In this document: positions 43,023 to 56,598 of the stretch, piece by piece
Layout of the letters: the number at the start of each line of letters is the position of its first letter
Numbering within the stretch: position 1 is the first letter of the stretch
NCBI GenBank assembly: GCA_965153455.1
Contig: OZ234497.1
Location: forward strand, 682,001-746,000
From: Sphagnum compactum
Lineage: Eukaryota; Bryophyta; Sphagnopsida; Sphagnales
DNA: 64,000 bases
Direction: 5' to 3'
The notes under the pieces: generated by a model
What the model was told of the DNA's origin: nothing
The model's database searches: none
The model's input: only the letters and a program-made list of their open reading frames with translations
Translations under genes and position numbers: made by a program

Positions 43023-45585
43023 AAAATAAATCTTTTCCTCCGAGCTCACCACTCATCGTTTATGGATTTTGCATCACTTATATTTCATTGTTGGCGAGTT
43101 AGGTACCTTCTTGTGTTGGCCCTGAAAAGCTACCTCTAACTGCTTGTGGCTCTGCTTGCGCTACCACATTCTTGCATGGGAACTTGGCAATAAAATTCAG
43201 CTTCCTTGATGAAGTCAGTGCATAGTCATGGTAGCTCATCACCACTATCTCTTCAGTGGCTTTAGCAGATGTTCTGCATTCGAAGTAGTCACCAGTGGTG
43301 TGCTTAAGAATATGTGCAGGGTGAAGGAGGCCCCGACCACTACCCTCCATGAAATGAAGTCTATCCTTACAAGCTTGTTGCAGCTTGAAGGATGATACTC
43401 TTGACTTTTTTAATTAGCTATGTCTCTTGAGTGCTAGCGAACATCATGACTAAATCTTGGCATTGGTTTCAGAAATGCAACGGAAACTGATGACCCAGAT
43501 GTTTGTATAATGGATTGTGTAAGATTTTGGACTGATTACTATACTTTTCTCTACAACCACTGTTGGGAGTTGTTGAAGTGAGTGGGTAGTCATGGCAGCT
43601 TGTCACTGGTATTCATGATGAAACTGATGGTTTGACACTTTGTGAGCAACTTTGATAAGGTTATGACTGCACTGATTGTTACATTACCTTCAAATTGTTA
43701 TTGTGGAGATTTCTCTGCAATTTCATAGAGAGGTCTTCCTTGAGAGGTCTCAGGCCTTGCTGCTTTTCTTGAGAGGATTGGTTCCACAGAAGAGCATAGG
43801 CATTTTAGTGGTAGACAGCATCTGCAAAGTGGTCTTGGCTTGTAAATGCCATGGTATTTAAGGGACTTGCATTTGAAGTTTACATGCTAGATTGGAAGAG
43901 CACTCGTCTTCCAGCATGCAGATTCCATGTCTGACAGTCCAGTGTCAAGGCGAACCTTGAGGGCTCCCTGCTGAAATTGATACATCCATCCCTAGTTTGC
44001 TTGGAATTGGGATCAAGGAATGGGAAATGCCAAATGTCCGAAGGGACTGGGAGGGCCATTGAGGGGTGCATAACTCACATGTGTCATCACTGCACAAAAG
44101 GAAAACGTGGCCACTTTTCTTGCAACGATCAGAGGAAAGGTGATAAGGGGTGAGAGATTAAGGGAACAATGGAGGAAGGGCTAGGAAAATTGGGGTTTGG
44201 AGACACAGCATTATGTGCTATTGAAGAAAGGCATCATTCAAAGCATCCAAGATAACAAACATCAAAAGACAAAGGTAGAGTGTGCATAGAACATTGAAAA
44301 GAGTGTGACTCAATTGTTTCTCTTACTAGACAAGCTTAAGAGCATGCAACCTGGCTTTAAACCCTCTGACAGGGAAGAAGTTAGCATCAATCCGCAAGAA
44401 GATATGCCAGAAAAACTAGCTGCACTGGGAGTAGGGACCAGTGTGAGAACATATGAGCCTTAAGGAAAGCAACATTTGGGGCAGAAGGGTCACTCAGAAC
44501 ACTTGTAAGGGCATCAGCAGGAAATTACAAATTACTATGATGCAGCAGAAAAAACATCATCCACCTGATATCCCAAGCAATGGCAACTCTGTGCTCCAAG
44601 GACCGCAACAGCAACAGTGTGACTCCTGAAAACAGAACCTTGCATGCAAGCCAGAGTGATGAAAGGCTGAAGCATCAAATGGTTGAGAGGTACTCTCAAA
44701 AGCAAATGCCAAGCTATTTATTACAATCATGTTGTTTTTGAAAACCTCAAATATTCCCAAAACCCACAAGGCAAGGAAACAACAATTGTAGGTATGCCAG
44801 GATTACATCACACATACTTCAAGCAAGCAACAATGGGTGAAAATTGAATGCAATCTAATGGAACATGAACAGGAATGAAGGTCAGATGATGAACAATCTT
44901 ACAAAGAAGCTTGGAAGCATTGCCAACTTCCTTGGAGTTCACCTTGAGACAAGAACTCCAAGCATGTCCATCATCAAACAACTTCAAATTTTCTAAACTC
45001 AATCCTTAGCAATTTTTCTAGTTAAGCATTAGTACAATGTAAATACAGTGAAAAGGTGTTTCATAGAGATGCAACGTTCGACTCTCCAGTCTAGGGCAAT
45101 TGTTTCATACATAGTAGATAGCAAAAAGTTGTCTAACGAGAAGATACAAGACTAGAATTGCACCATTTGCAAAGGTTTTTTACTCAAGATATGGTGCTAG
45201 ATCCTCCAAAGTACAACAACAACAACAATACTCTCCTTAATGAAAGTTTTGTCTCTTCAACTGATCAATGTAATGGAAATATGAAAAGGAGTAACACTAC
45301 AACATACATAATAACATTTCAAACTCTAGTGTAGCACTAAACAAAAACACAAACACCAACAACACATATAAGCAAAGCAATGTGAAACAAAGAGATTGAA
45401 AGCAAAACTTCAAAAACCAAGTCATGAGACAACTTATAAACATGATGGCTGCTTGACATCGTAGAACTTCATAAAACACAAGCTAAAGAAATACATTGGT
45501 TTTAGCCGACTTCCCCACACCTAGGTGTTGGCCCTTTTACACAAATGAACTTGATGATTTCTTGCACCACAACAATTTGAAATCC
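43023..45585. other. Gene-free 3' flank and partial module of copy 3
   Basis: Similar to 5472-8060 but more divergent than copies 1 and 2 are from each other. Homology to the shared module stops at about 45585 ('caacaatttgaaat'), where the next duplicated block begins. No gene recognised. Confidence 0.55.
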
Positions 45586-47099
45586 TAACCATACGATAAA
45601 AAAAAGGTGCATCAGATTAGAGTGTAAGTAGTGACCATCCAATCACATACAAAGAAATCTCAGATCCACTCTTTCTTCCCATGAAAGTACCTATTGAGAA
45701 CAGAGAATAGTAGGGTGTTCTTAGCAAGGGCTATTAGTTCAGGCCAAAAATAGTGGCGGCCAATGAGAATAGAATTTCCAGATATAGAATTTCCATTCAA
45801 CCAATGAGAAGTAGCATCATGGAGTGAATGGCCTCCTTTTTTTCGGTCCTGCTCCCACAGGGACAGGGACTATCACATTGGATCCAACTTGTGGAAGTTT
45901 TACCTTATTAAAACAAGTTTCAGATTAGCTTGAGCCACTTTCTTTGGTGAACTTGTTTAGACTGTTTAGAGTGGAACGGATTGTTTTGGTGTTCAGAGTG
46001 TGGACAGAGTAGGTAGATGTACAACATCTTATCTTTTGGCAGGGCCAGCGTGTTTGTGATGCCTTGTTTTCTTGTGGGTGGAAAGAGACATGTCAAGTCC
46101 ACATCCCTACTTCCCTATTTTGCCAAGTTGCGAGGTGACATTGCCGGATTCTCACTTTGTCAGTCTGCATTCTCAACTTGCCAACAACTCCACAATTCTA
46201 TTTTTCTCTTTTGCCAAATTGCCAAGTCCAGTCCACCTTGGGGATTGCCCATATGACTTTGAAGCTGCCCACAAGATTTAAAACTTCTGGGCTGTTCAAG
46301 GGCCAATTTTTTTTTTCCCTCATTCTGCCCAAAACTTTTGCTCCAGAAAATCAGAAAACCTAAGATGCCAACTAAGTTTTGATGTTAACTAACATTCTTA
46401 ATTTGAACACAACATTTTTCTGGCCCTTCTCAACATAGACTTTAAAACTTAATATACAAATGTTTTTGCCATTTTTTGGCACACCCATGAGTGCGAATTC
46501 ACTCACAAGTCATTCTCTACATTATCATCCTACACAATATCAAAACATGGGCAACATTGAAAAAATCAGTAAGAAATAATAACCATAGTATAGAAAAGTG
46601 GGCACCGGAGTGAGCCCAACGGACCCTCCATTCAGGCCCTCCTTTGGTGACTTGTTTCAATTTATCAAATTCCAAATTTCACCCAATTTGCTTCTTAGTT
46701 TTGCTCTTTCAAGGTACCGAAATATATTCATTAACTCTTGTTTTTTCAATGCCATGTTGTTTGTGACATAGTTGTATTGCAAAGGTTGTGAGAGTGTGAA
46801 AATTATAAGCATTTTGGAATCTGGTGGCATCAAATCTCAACCCTGGGCAATTCAATTCAACATTTGACCAGAAAACAAATGGCATGCACATAAAGGTAAA
46901 TCTTGAAGTGTGCCTTACTCAATAGAAGACCTTGTACCCAGCTTTGGTGGCACATTACTGTCACATTACTTTCCAAGCAAATGAAAGTGATGATAAGATA
47001 CACTCCTTCAGTGCCTATGTCACACCAATCACAATGCACCCTCTCCCCCAGCAAGGACATATAGCAAGCTAGTTAAAAGACAATAAGATATGAATCTCT

Positions 47100-48925
47100 T
47101 TTAGCTCAATCAACACTGAACTTTTGCTTGAGAATTCCCAATGCAACTTCAACAATGGAAGCAGACCTGAATAGATGCAGTCAAATACTTGAGGTATGGC
47201 AACAAACACCAGGTTGGCTTCAACTCTGCCAGATCTTCCATCATCTTCTTGAAATCTTGCATTCAACAAAAAGATGGTTTCCATACAAACCTATTTCACC
47301 AAATATACTTTCATAAGGAGGGTCTCCAATTTTGACCTGCTGCCTTATCTGTGCTGATACTGGTAACATGGCCTTCATTACATGAAAGATACCTTGCAGA
47401 CACAAGTTCCCTTATTGTACACATTGTCAGTCTATGGATTTGTCCTAGAATTGAAGATCAAGATCACAACTATCTATTGGCCTATTGAAAACATTTTGCA
47501 AGTGGTCGCTGGCTGCATATGGATCTGACTTGGACAATTGCAGACAGAACTAGCACTTGGGTTCATTACCCTGAACCACTTCAATCTGAGCCTTGAGGAA
47601 TCAATCAAGACCATTTATGCAGGTCACCACATTTTTGTGGGTGAGGAGCACTCCATTTGGCTCTCCCATGGTACCATTGGTGTATATAATCATGGAGATG
47701 TCATGTCTAGATGGAGGTGTTAGGTCCACAGAATTCTCCTTTCCCTGAATAAGGCACTGGCCCCATATCTATGTTCTGCTTATTGCTGCTACCTTATGCT
47801 ATACATTCACCTGCCTCAACCAAAACTTTCACGGATTTGAAGATAAACTTGGATTGAAAAGTCAACAATACAGAGGAATGCCAACAAAAGCCTTGAAGCT
47901 TTACCAGTAAACAGATTCAATGTCCATCTTAAGACCTGAAAAGTGCACAAATAGTTTCTTGAAACAACAAGAAGCTGCATCATCTGTAACTATGTAGACC
48001 AAGAGATGAAAACCTGATCCATTAGACATGCCAGTGAAAACACACCAGTTGCAGAAACTCAAGCTCCCAGGAGTACAATGCAAGTTCAGCTACCTGAGCT
48101 GCAGTTTTCTGATCACTGCTGACACTTGTGAAGCTCAGTACAATAGCTGCACCCAGGCACACACAGCGCAACAGTGAACTTGGGCCCTAAATAATTGCGA
48201 AGTTCACCTAATTGACTGTACAGTAGCCTACTGACAGGCACTCTGTATCTGATCCCAACTTCAAGAAGACATTAATGAAACTATAGGTGAAACTAGCAGC
48301 TTATCGGGGTCAAACATGAAGATCAATTGCATCACCTTCTGTTCACCATTACAACTTATTTTTTAAGATGCTCTGTGCACTTGGGCAACAACAAATTATC
48401 TGTCAAAATCAATAATCAGCATGCTTTGAAAAAGAGGAAGAATCTGATGTCTATTCACATTGGGCTTGCATTTGAAAAGTTCTATGAGTTGGCACAGAAA
48501 GTACAGTAAAGAGCTGTACGTGTCATGGAATGATATTGCTCATACTTTCACAAACCATTGAACATGTACAAGCAATGGGTATGTCAACTTGATGATGCTA
48601 AGAGTTGGGCAGAAAAACAAATACAAGTCAAAAACATCACCCAAAAAGTCAAGCTGGCTTACATTTATGAACTGACAAGACACCACAAGAGCATGTGTGG
48701 ACTGACTAGTCTGCAAAAATAGTTACAAACATCACAGGCAGAATGAAAGATGGGCAAAAAGAAATCAGAACAGCAGCAAACTATTAATACCAGAGGGAGC
48801 TTGGTGCCTTGTGCAAAAGCAGTGGCTTGTGCAAAAGCTATGGAATCCTCAGCATGATTCACAATAAACTCCACTGCTTCAGCACCTTCGATGCACCAAC
48901 AACAAGAACAATCAGCTCACTAAGT
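47100..48925 (-). pseudogene. Long-chain acyl-CoA synthetase pseudogene, copy A
   Basis: Minus-strand exon remnants occur in the right order. About 48910-48800 gives 'AEAVEFIVNHAEDSIAFAQ', with a small internal duplication of 'AFAQ'. About 47720-47590 gives '[20 protein letters not shown]', the AMP-binding motif (normally YTSGTTGxPKGV), but with the key Lys replaced by Asn and stops after 'NGLD' and later. About 47250-47130 gives 'VFVAIPQVFDCIYSGL', the 'VPRVxDRIYxG' block. Such enzymes activate fatty acids with ATP and CoA. Stops, motif changes and missing exons mean that it is dead. The spaces between are probably intron remains. Confidence 0.75.
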
Positions 48926-49703
48926 GATCTCCAATTCCTGAAAGCTTGATTCAACTGAAATTACAAAAGAGCCTGTTTTGAGGATGTTTTATATCCGGCA
49001 TTGGTAGACCAGCTGAGAAAGAAGAGGAACACTGACATTGGTGTGGCTGTAACAAGACTCATTGTTTGGTAGGTAAGTCTGTGACTGATACTATTTCTGA
49101 AACTAAGAATAGAGAAAGTCATTTACCAAAAGTGTTGGAGAGAGGAACACAGATAATGAAGTGGGCATTTTCTGACAGATATGGATTAAAAATTCAACAC
49201 TTGCAAATTTTTCTAGCACATAAACAGGTAAGCGGAGAAAAATATGTGGGAGAATGTGTTCTTACCTTCTTTGCAATGAAACATTCTGGTCAATTTGCTC
49301 CATGTATCCCACACCGACCTTTTTTGAGACCATGTTACACCAGCTAGAATGCAACAAAGGAGTTGATCTTGTTGATCATTGTTATAAAACTTTTCTGGCA
49401 ACCTCAGACAACTCTTAAAGGTTGACATGGCGAACACATGGGTTCTTGACAAAACTAGTGAACAACTACATGAACCTGGTATGAAGTGAAATCATCGAAA
49501 GCTGATTCTGTGTGTCAGCTCATTGCTCTGAGCAGTATATTGGAACAGTTTCCATCTATCTCAATGTCTATATTGACAAGATGATCAAAATATTAAAAAA
49601 AATTCCAAACTCTTAAGAATTAACATCTACTTATGTAATGTTATTGTCCAATATTCCCAATGATTGTATTCTAGCCCAAGAGTTGAGAACTTGTGGTTGT
49701 AGA

Positions 49704-50196
49704 TCAACAGTCCATGCCACACTGCTGCAAGTTGAGTCCATTAACCTTTGCCAAAAATGGCTCGCTGTGCACCCATTGAAGTGAGAATACCAATGCAAGA
49801 AGGATTGACCACACTATTACCATTGTTGGGGTTCAATTTTGCCAACCCATCAATGCTTTCGGAAAGGGTTATAAGTGCACAACAACCCAAAATGCAAAAA
49901 AACGTTTTCCAAATGGTGAGTCCCATGATCGGTAGCCATTGTTGACAACATTGGAGATGCCAGCAACAGCACCCACTAGATTGATGATCAGGAGTGTACT
50001 TGGGGGAATTAGAAGGGATGTCCACTTGGATGCATAATGCTCCCCCAAGACTCGCATCTTTTGAGCACTGGGGTGTGACAATGAAATTTGTGTCAATACT
50101 AGCAAAGACTTCAATATACCTTGAAACACCTCCAATAACCCAATACTGAAAGTGGGCTTTACATGCCTGCACCAATGCAGCGTATTGCTGAGTCAA
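49704..50196 (-). pseudogene. Cellulose synthase (CesA) C-terminal pseudogene
   Basis: Minus-strand pieces in two frames match the CesA C-terminus in order: 'FQYWVIGGVS', 'SIDTNFIVT', 'KWTSLLIPPSTLLIINLVG', 'GKRFFAFWVVVHL', 'TPTMVIVWSILLALVFSL' and the terminal 'CGMDC' followed by the stop at 49704-49706. CesA subunits make cellulose at the plasma membrane; this part is the last transmembrane helices. At least one frameshift and two in-frame stops (after 'VVVHL' and 'GWQN') disable it. Catalytic D,D,D,QxxRW parts were not found upstream (50200-50530). Confidence 0.8.
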
Positions 50197-50544
50197 TCAG
50201 GATCAGTATGTCCTACACCTCATGGTATGTTTGCCATATGTATTTCCCTGCCTGCAATTTCCAAAAACTAGTTTGGGACATGAAGGGAAAGAGTCTGGAA
50301 TGAGCTCAGAAGCATATCCAGATCAATTGAAAGCGCTCTCAGATTTCTAAACAAGTGAAATAACTTTGTCTTTCTCATTTCATCCTTGAAAAGTATCTCC
50401 GGACAACAGCTTGAGATCTAGCTTTCTCAAGGACACAATAATCCACAAAAGAAAATATTATGATTATCTCGGCCAATCAATAAGAGCATATATGAGATGA
50501 GATGTATGAGATGTTAGTCCTCCAGTGTGTCTGATCTCTCCACG

Positions 50545-50720
50545 TAACCTAGGCATCATTTCATAGTGTAGTTGAATGACATGTTACATGATATAAAATG
50601 TGTTTGCACTTTTTTAGTAGGGTTTACAGTTTAATGTTGTATCACTTTTGGGTCCAAAGCCATGTAAATCCCTAGCTTTTGGGTCTAATGTGGGCCTAGA
50701 AAATGTCAACTAATATATGT
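50545..50720. repeat. Fragment of the shared noncoding module
   Basis: Contains 'catttcatagtgtagttgaa' and the following sequence of the module end, as at 8650-8760. It is the piece nearest the ubiquitin pseudogene, repeating the module-ubiquitin association seen at 13184-14750. Confidence 0.6.
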
Positions 50721-50949
50721 TGAATTCTCGTTGAATCGCAACTGGAATCACGAACTTTGGAAACAATGTTCAAGTAGGGAAGAAGCTATGGTCTTGACAA
50801 AGTGTTTTGGCAATCAAAAACTCAAGTAGGAAGGGATTAGACATTGTGTAACATAGTAATAAGACCTATCCTCAAATGTTCATCAAATGTATTAGAAAGG
50901 AAATGTGAATAGTCCTTAAGAAAGCTATTAATATGGTGACAAAATTTTG

Positions 50950-51403
50950 CTTACCCATATTCGAGATTTTGCATATCACATTACTCATGCTTGTGATTTC
51001 CCATATCACGTGATTGTCCAGGAGTTGAGTGGATTCATTTTGGATATAGTAGTCCACCAAAGCCCACCCACCTCTTGCAAATGCAAAGTTGATTCATTTT
51101 GGATCAAGTAGTCCACTAGAGGCTGCCCATCCTCTTGTAGGTGCAAAGCTGATTCATTTTGGATCAAGTAGTCTGCCAAAGCCCACCCATCCTCCTACAT
51201 GTGTAAAGTTAATTCATTTTGGGTATTGTAGTCCTCTAGAGCCTGCCCATCCTCCAACCACTCGTGATTGAAAAACAATGACTATTAGTTAGGAGGGATT
51301 TTTTCTTCCCCTTGATCTTAACTTTGACATTGGTGATGGTGTCAAAGCTCTCCACCTCAAGTGTGATGATATTGCTCAACTAGGTATTAATGAAGATTTG
51401 CAT
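50950..51403 (-). pseudogene. Polyubiquitin pseudogene with internal 60-bp amplification
   Basis: The frame starts at 51403 (MQIFINT) and hits a TAG at codon 8, then resumes as 'IITLEVESFDTIT'. The second half of the unit has been amplified: three and a half copies of a 60-bp segment, each like 'EDGQPLVDYLIQNESTLHLQ' (ubiquitin residues about 51-70). Frameshifts follow. The leader upstream of 51403 resembles those of the other two ubiquitin loci. The RLRGG end is lost. Confidence 0.8.
51065..51250 (-). repeat. 60-bp tandem repeat within the ubiquitin pseudogene
   Basis: Three full units and one partial, each containing 'gattcattttggat' (plus strand) and 'gcccatcctc'. Unit length is 20 codons, so the first events kept the frame. 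Confidence 0.9.
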
Positions 51404-51599
51404 ACTGAAAACGCTTCTAAGAAAAAACAATTCAAATGAATTTGTGGCACAAAACAAACCCAACTACAAAACCAGTAAGGAAAGGGGGAAAAATAGCAAA
51501 CACTAAATAGAAGCAATGAATTCAATGCGGCACCAATCTCATGTACTTGCAGGACAATGCTTCGTTTTTTAATAGTCAATTTTTTTTCACTATACTTGA

Positions 51600-54500
51600 A
51601 CTATGTTTAACACTTTAATTAATTTTTTTACACAATATTTTCAAGGAAAAAAATGATCTATTGGTTAAAATCTCCTTTTTTAATCAAAGGTTCAGGGTTT
51701 CATCTTTTTCAAATATTTTTAACCCTGCATGAATAAAATGGATGAAAAAAATAGCCTATGGGCAACTTCTTCAAATTAAATGCCTTGAGGAGAAAAGGAC
51801 TTTTCCCCGGGGAGGAGACAAAACGATAACCTCAGCCATGTTCCCATAGGGAGAAGGGGAACAACTTTAGAGGGCAAAGGGGATTAAACTTTGCCTTGGG
51901 GAGCAATTTCCCACATGGAGAAAGGGACTAAATTGCTTCATAAAATATTTTTTCCCTCGGGTAGAAAAGGACGAAATTGCCCCAAAGAACTACTTCCCCT
52001 TAAGAACAAGTTTCCAAATGTTTGACAAGAATATATAGGAAGTAAACTTTGTCCGACTCAAACATTATTTGCACCATTGAAAAACTCTTGAAATGCAAAT
52101 ATCTAAAATGATTTTATATTCTTGAATTGAAGATATGAACTAAACATTTTAACAAAAAGAAAAGTTTGGAGTTTAAAAAGGGACTAAATTGACTTCTCCC
52201 CCTAGGAGAAGGGGACTAATTTGCCATGACAAGCAATTTCCACTTGGGAGCAAATTCCCCAATGTTTGACAAGAAAGTTTAGGGAGAAAATGTTGTTCAA
52301 ATTAAACATTCTTTACAACATTGGAAAGCTCTTAAAATTTAAATATTTAAAATGGTCTTGTTTTCTTAATTCAAGTTATGAGCAAAACTTTATGACAAAA
52401 AGAAAAGTTGGGAGTTTACAAAAGGATCAAGGAAAAATATATTGGGCAAGGGGTGAAAGTGATATATTAAGCATTTCATGGAACTTTTTCTTTTCAAAAA
52501 AATAAAACAAATAACCAAGGATAATTATTCATAAAGATGGAATTGGACACCTAATCATCATCTTTTTGAAATATTTTCAAAATGATTTTTTAAATAATCT
52601 CTATGTAAAATAATTGTATGATTTAATTTTCACCCAAATGTTTTTTAACATTGACAATAATAATTTATTAAAAAATTTGCAAAATCAAAACCATTTGGTT
52701 TTAAACTAACATTATATTTATAATAGGTTTATGTTATAAACACCTTTATTTGAAAATCTTATTACATCCCCATTTTTTTTTAAACCCATAATTGTTGTTA
52801 TTTATTTATTTCACAACTTTGAAGTGCAATTTTTTTTGTCCCAAAATCTTTATGAAAAAGGGTCAAATTGAATAAAATTTGAAATTTTTTTGAAGTCAAA
52901 ACATTTTGGGAACATTGGAAATTTTGAAATGAAATAGGAAAATTTGAAAAAATTGAAATATGTTTCAATGTACAATGTTTTTGATCCCTTTAAATTGAAA
53001 ATTGTTTAAGTTTTCAAATTTTGAAAAATCCTCATGCTAGTTGAAAATTTAGAACAAACAAAAATAAATTTGAATGTGTGCCCAAAGTATTATCAAACAT
53101 GTAGCCAAAGTTACAAATAATTATAAAATATTTTCATTTATTTGTATTATATTATTAGTTGCATGTTGTGATTCCACCAATGCTACACTTAACAAGGGAA
53201 GTGTAACATTGGGAAACATGTCCATTGCTCCCATCACCCCCAAGCAACAATCCTCCTTGTTTTCCTCATTGTTCAAACATGCTTGTGGCTCCCACAACAC
53301 TTATGTTGTCATGCGTATTTTATTATTTAAAGTTGAATTCTCATTTCTCATTCTTTTTTCCATTCATCATCAAGTTGCAATATTATGTTAATTGTCCATT
53401 TTTTCACTTTGAACTATGCATGATGAATATAGTGCCATCATTACAAAAGTCCAACAGATTCCATTTTAAAAAAATCATCCATAATTTTTTACATGGTTTT
53501 TGAAAAATCTATTGCAACATGGATAATTGAAATATTGATAATGCTTATATTCAATATGGCTTTACATTTTTAATTCATCTATAATCCAAAACATTGCAAC
53601 TGTGATAATTTAAATTGAAAAATTTAATGTATTTTCACCTTTTTGCATCTTAAAACAAAAACGTCTTAAGGAAAAAATATGAATAACTCTAATGTGCAAA
53701 TGCAAAAACATCTAGACACATTTAAATGTGCACAAATGAGAATAACAAGTGTGAACCAAGGAACATAATTGAAAAACTTTCTTGAAAGAATGAATTCAAA
53801 AATTACAAGAAAGTAGCATAATTATTGTTTAATATTGAAATATTGAAATTGGGCATGTCAAGGTTACATTTTCAAAAAATAAAATTGAGCAAAATTTGAA
53901 GAATATTTAATAAGAATTGAACAAATTTTGAGTTTTTTTTTTTTGAAAATTTTGAAATTTTGAAATCTAATGGTAATGTTTTGAAATTTTTGATAGTCGA
54001 TGTTTTGACCTTTTAACATGTAGACAATTTCAATATGATTAATATTTAAAATAATGAAAATTACAAATAAGCTAACAACAAAACAATTCAAATTCAAATA
54101 GGTCAAATGGAAACAATTTGAGAATTTGATGGTTTTGATATTTTCGACATTTTACATATTGTAAGATTTCAATGCCAAAGTAAACATTCAAACATTTAAA
54201 CCATTAGTTATTTCTTTATAAAACCTTTTGGAACAATTGTCTTTCATTTTGAAAATATGATAGTCTATCCTTTATGATAATGTAATTATTTGATAATCCA
54301 AATGCAAGTAGAATTTCAAAATGGGTGGAAGAAAATCTAAATCATCTTTATGATTCATTACAAGTCAATTGTCAAAAAAACAACCATTGATATAGTTAAT
54401 GTTTAATTTCATTGCATTGGCATCATGGTTAAAGTGTGAAAATTAAATCATCAAAAAATTGGGGTGGTGTTTTCATTTTTTATTTTGATGTTCACATAAA

Positions 54501-54640
54501 TTTTCTTTTGTCAAATTTTTTTCCCCAACATTAATTTTCCAAAAATTTTACAAAAATATTTTTTGGGCAGAGATTTTTGATAATGTTAAATTAGTAAATT
54601 GGGCCAATGTTATACCATTTGAACATTTTCTTACAAATGC
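51600..54640. other. AT-rich interval, no gene seen
   Basis: Strongly AT-rich, with long poly-T and poly-A stretches. About 51780-52260 repeats 'ggagaaggggactaa'-like phrases at irregular spacing. Frames such as 52266-52505 and 53074-53391 lack family resemblance or start at non-ATG codons. The latter has a hydrophobic stretch but nothing more. Confidence 0.5.
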
Positions 54641-54649
54641 ACTAATAGC

Positions 54650-55985
54650 AACTGAGTTTTAGTTCATGCTAAATCATGCACAATTGAGGTTGAACTCCCC
54701 CTAACCTTATAACATTTTATGTCATGTAACATGCCATTCAACTACACTATGAAATGATGACTAGGTGGATATGTCACCAAAAAAGACCCAGAGGAGGAGG
54801 CATCAGAGCAGAGTAATCCAATGCCACCTATTCAATAGCCACCTACAGAGGAGGAGCCATCAGAGCAGAGTAATCCAATGCCAACTATTCAACAGCCATC
54901 TTGCTGTTGTGTTTCATAGCCATCATACTAGTTGATTGTGCCCTCTTAACAAAGTCAGACCAAGAGTGGATGTGGATCTATGGTGTGGTTCATGTGGACT
55001 TGACTTGACATTGTAGTTCAAACCAAGTTGGAGACAAGTGCGGGTGCATATTGCTCATTTGCAATTATGGTTGGAGATGGACCGAAGGAGGTGGTGTGGC
55101 AACTGAGTTTTAGTTCATGCTAAATCATGCACAATTGAGGTTGAACTCCCCCTAACCCTACAGATAGATTCCTTTTCATCTGTGATAGAATTCATTTTGC
55201 TTGGCACAAACCTCAAGAAGTGAACAAATTTGGGGTTCACACTTTCAATTTTTAACCGCTCATAGTAAGATTAATAGTAGTGGCCATTAAGATTTAATTA
55301 TCATGTTTGTTATTAATAATTGGCACCATTTGCTGAAAAAATTATAATATTGAAGGAAATGTGGCATGGTAACCCCAATTTGAATATTTCAAATTGTTGT
55401 GGTGCAAGAAATCATGAAGTTCATTTGTGTAAAAGGGCCAACACCTAGGTGTGGGGAAGTTAGCTACAACCAATGTATTTCTTTAGCTTGTGTTTTATGA
55501 AGTTCTACAATGTCAAGCAGCCATCATGTTTATAAGTTGTCTCATGACTTGGTTTTTGAAGTTTTGCTTTCAATCTCTTTGATTCACATTGCTTTGCTTA
55601 TATGTGTTGTTGGTGTTTGTGTTTTTGTTTAGTGTTATACTAGAGTTTTAAATGTTATTAGGTATGTTGTAGTGTTACGCCTTTTCATATTTCCATTATA
55701 TTGATCAGGTGCAGAGACAAAACTTTCATTAAGGAGAATATTGTTGTTGTTGTTGTACTCTGGAGGATCTAGCTCCATATCTTGAGTAAAAAACCTTTGC
55801 AAATGGTGCAATTCTAGTCTTGTATCTTTTCTTTAGACAACTTTTTGCTATCTACTATGTATGAAACAATTGCCCTAGACTGGAGAGTAGAACATTACAT
55901 CTCTATGACACCTTTTCACTGTCTTTACATTGTAAGCTAACTAGAAAAATTGCTAAGGATTGAGTTTAGAAAATTTGAAGTTGTT
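54650..55985. repeat. Shared noncoding module, inverted copy
   Basis: Reverse complement of about 7450-8700, with a small extra duplication near 54790-54890 ('gaggaggagccatcagagc' region). Homology stops inside 'gatgatggacatg' at about 55998. No gene. Confidence 0.75.
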
Positions 55986-55989
55986 TGAT

Positions 55990-56550
55990 GATGGACATGA
56001 ACTGAATCATTCATTCACTTTCAACCTATTGAAACCATTACTTAAACGTTGCATATTGCACTTATTAATGTTTATTGAAACACACACACCAATTAATGCC
56101 TCACATTTATATTTGAATGGGTTAGTGATTTTTTTCACATCTCTTGGACTACCAATGTTTACACTTGAATCATTCATTTTGAAATGTTAAATCCATTACT
56201 AATGAATTCCATTTTGTGTTCATCACAATTTCTTGAGATAAAATTTGGTAGGTTTCACATTTACATTTGAATGGGCTATTGATTAGGTCAAAATGTTCAT
56301 GCATGCAAACTCTAAGGTGCATGTGAATGTTTTAATTACAAATTTTTAATAAATTAAGTTCTTGTACATTTATGTAAATTAGAGTGTATGTTTTTTCCCT
56401 AGTTTTTTTTATGCATCGTGGGCAAGTTTTTTATTACAAATGTTCATGATGCCACATTAAAAACCCCAAAAATAATTCCTAATTCTTTCCCTTTAATGTA
56501 TGAGGGAAAAAATTCATGCTAAAATTTTTAATTATTTTTTTGTTATATAT

Positions 56551-56598
<48 letters not shown>

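Larger units (their letters stand above)
45587..50530. repeat. Second segmental duplication, copy A
   Basis: Collinear with 60272-64000 as far as about 48660, where the window ends for copy B. It carries minus-strand pseudogenes of an acyl-CoA synthetase and a cellulose synthase. 45587-46000 and 46380-47060 show no gene; 46090-46370 is a relative of the dispersed repeat at 2640-2990. Confidence 0.85.

Noticed and set aside
53074-53503. Frames with a hydrophobic stretch that could be a signal peptide
   Set aside because: The first begins at GTG, neither shows a family motif, and they sit in AT-rich DNA.
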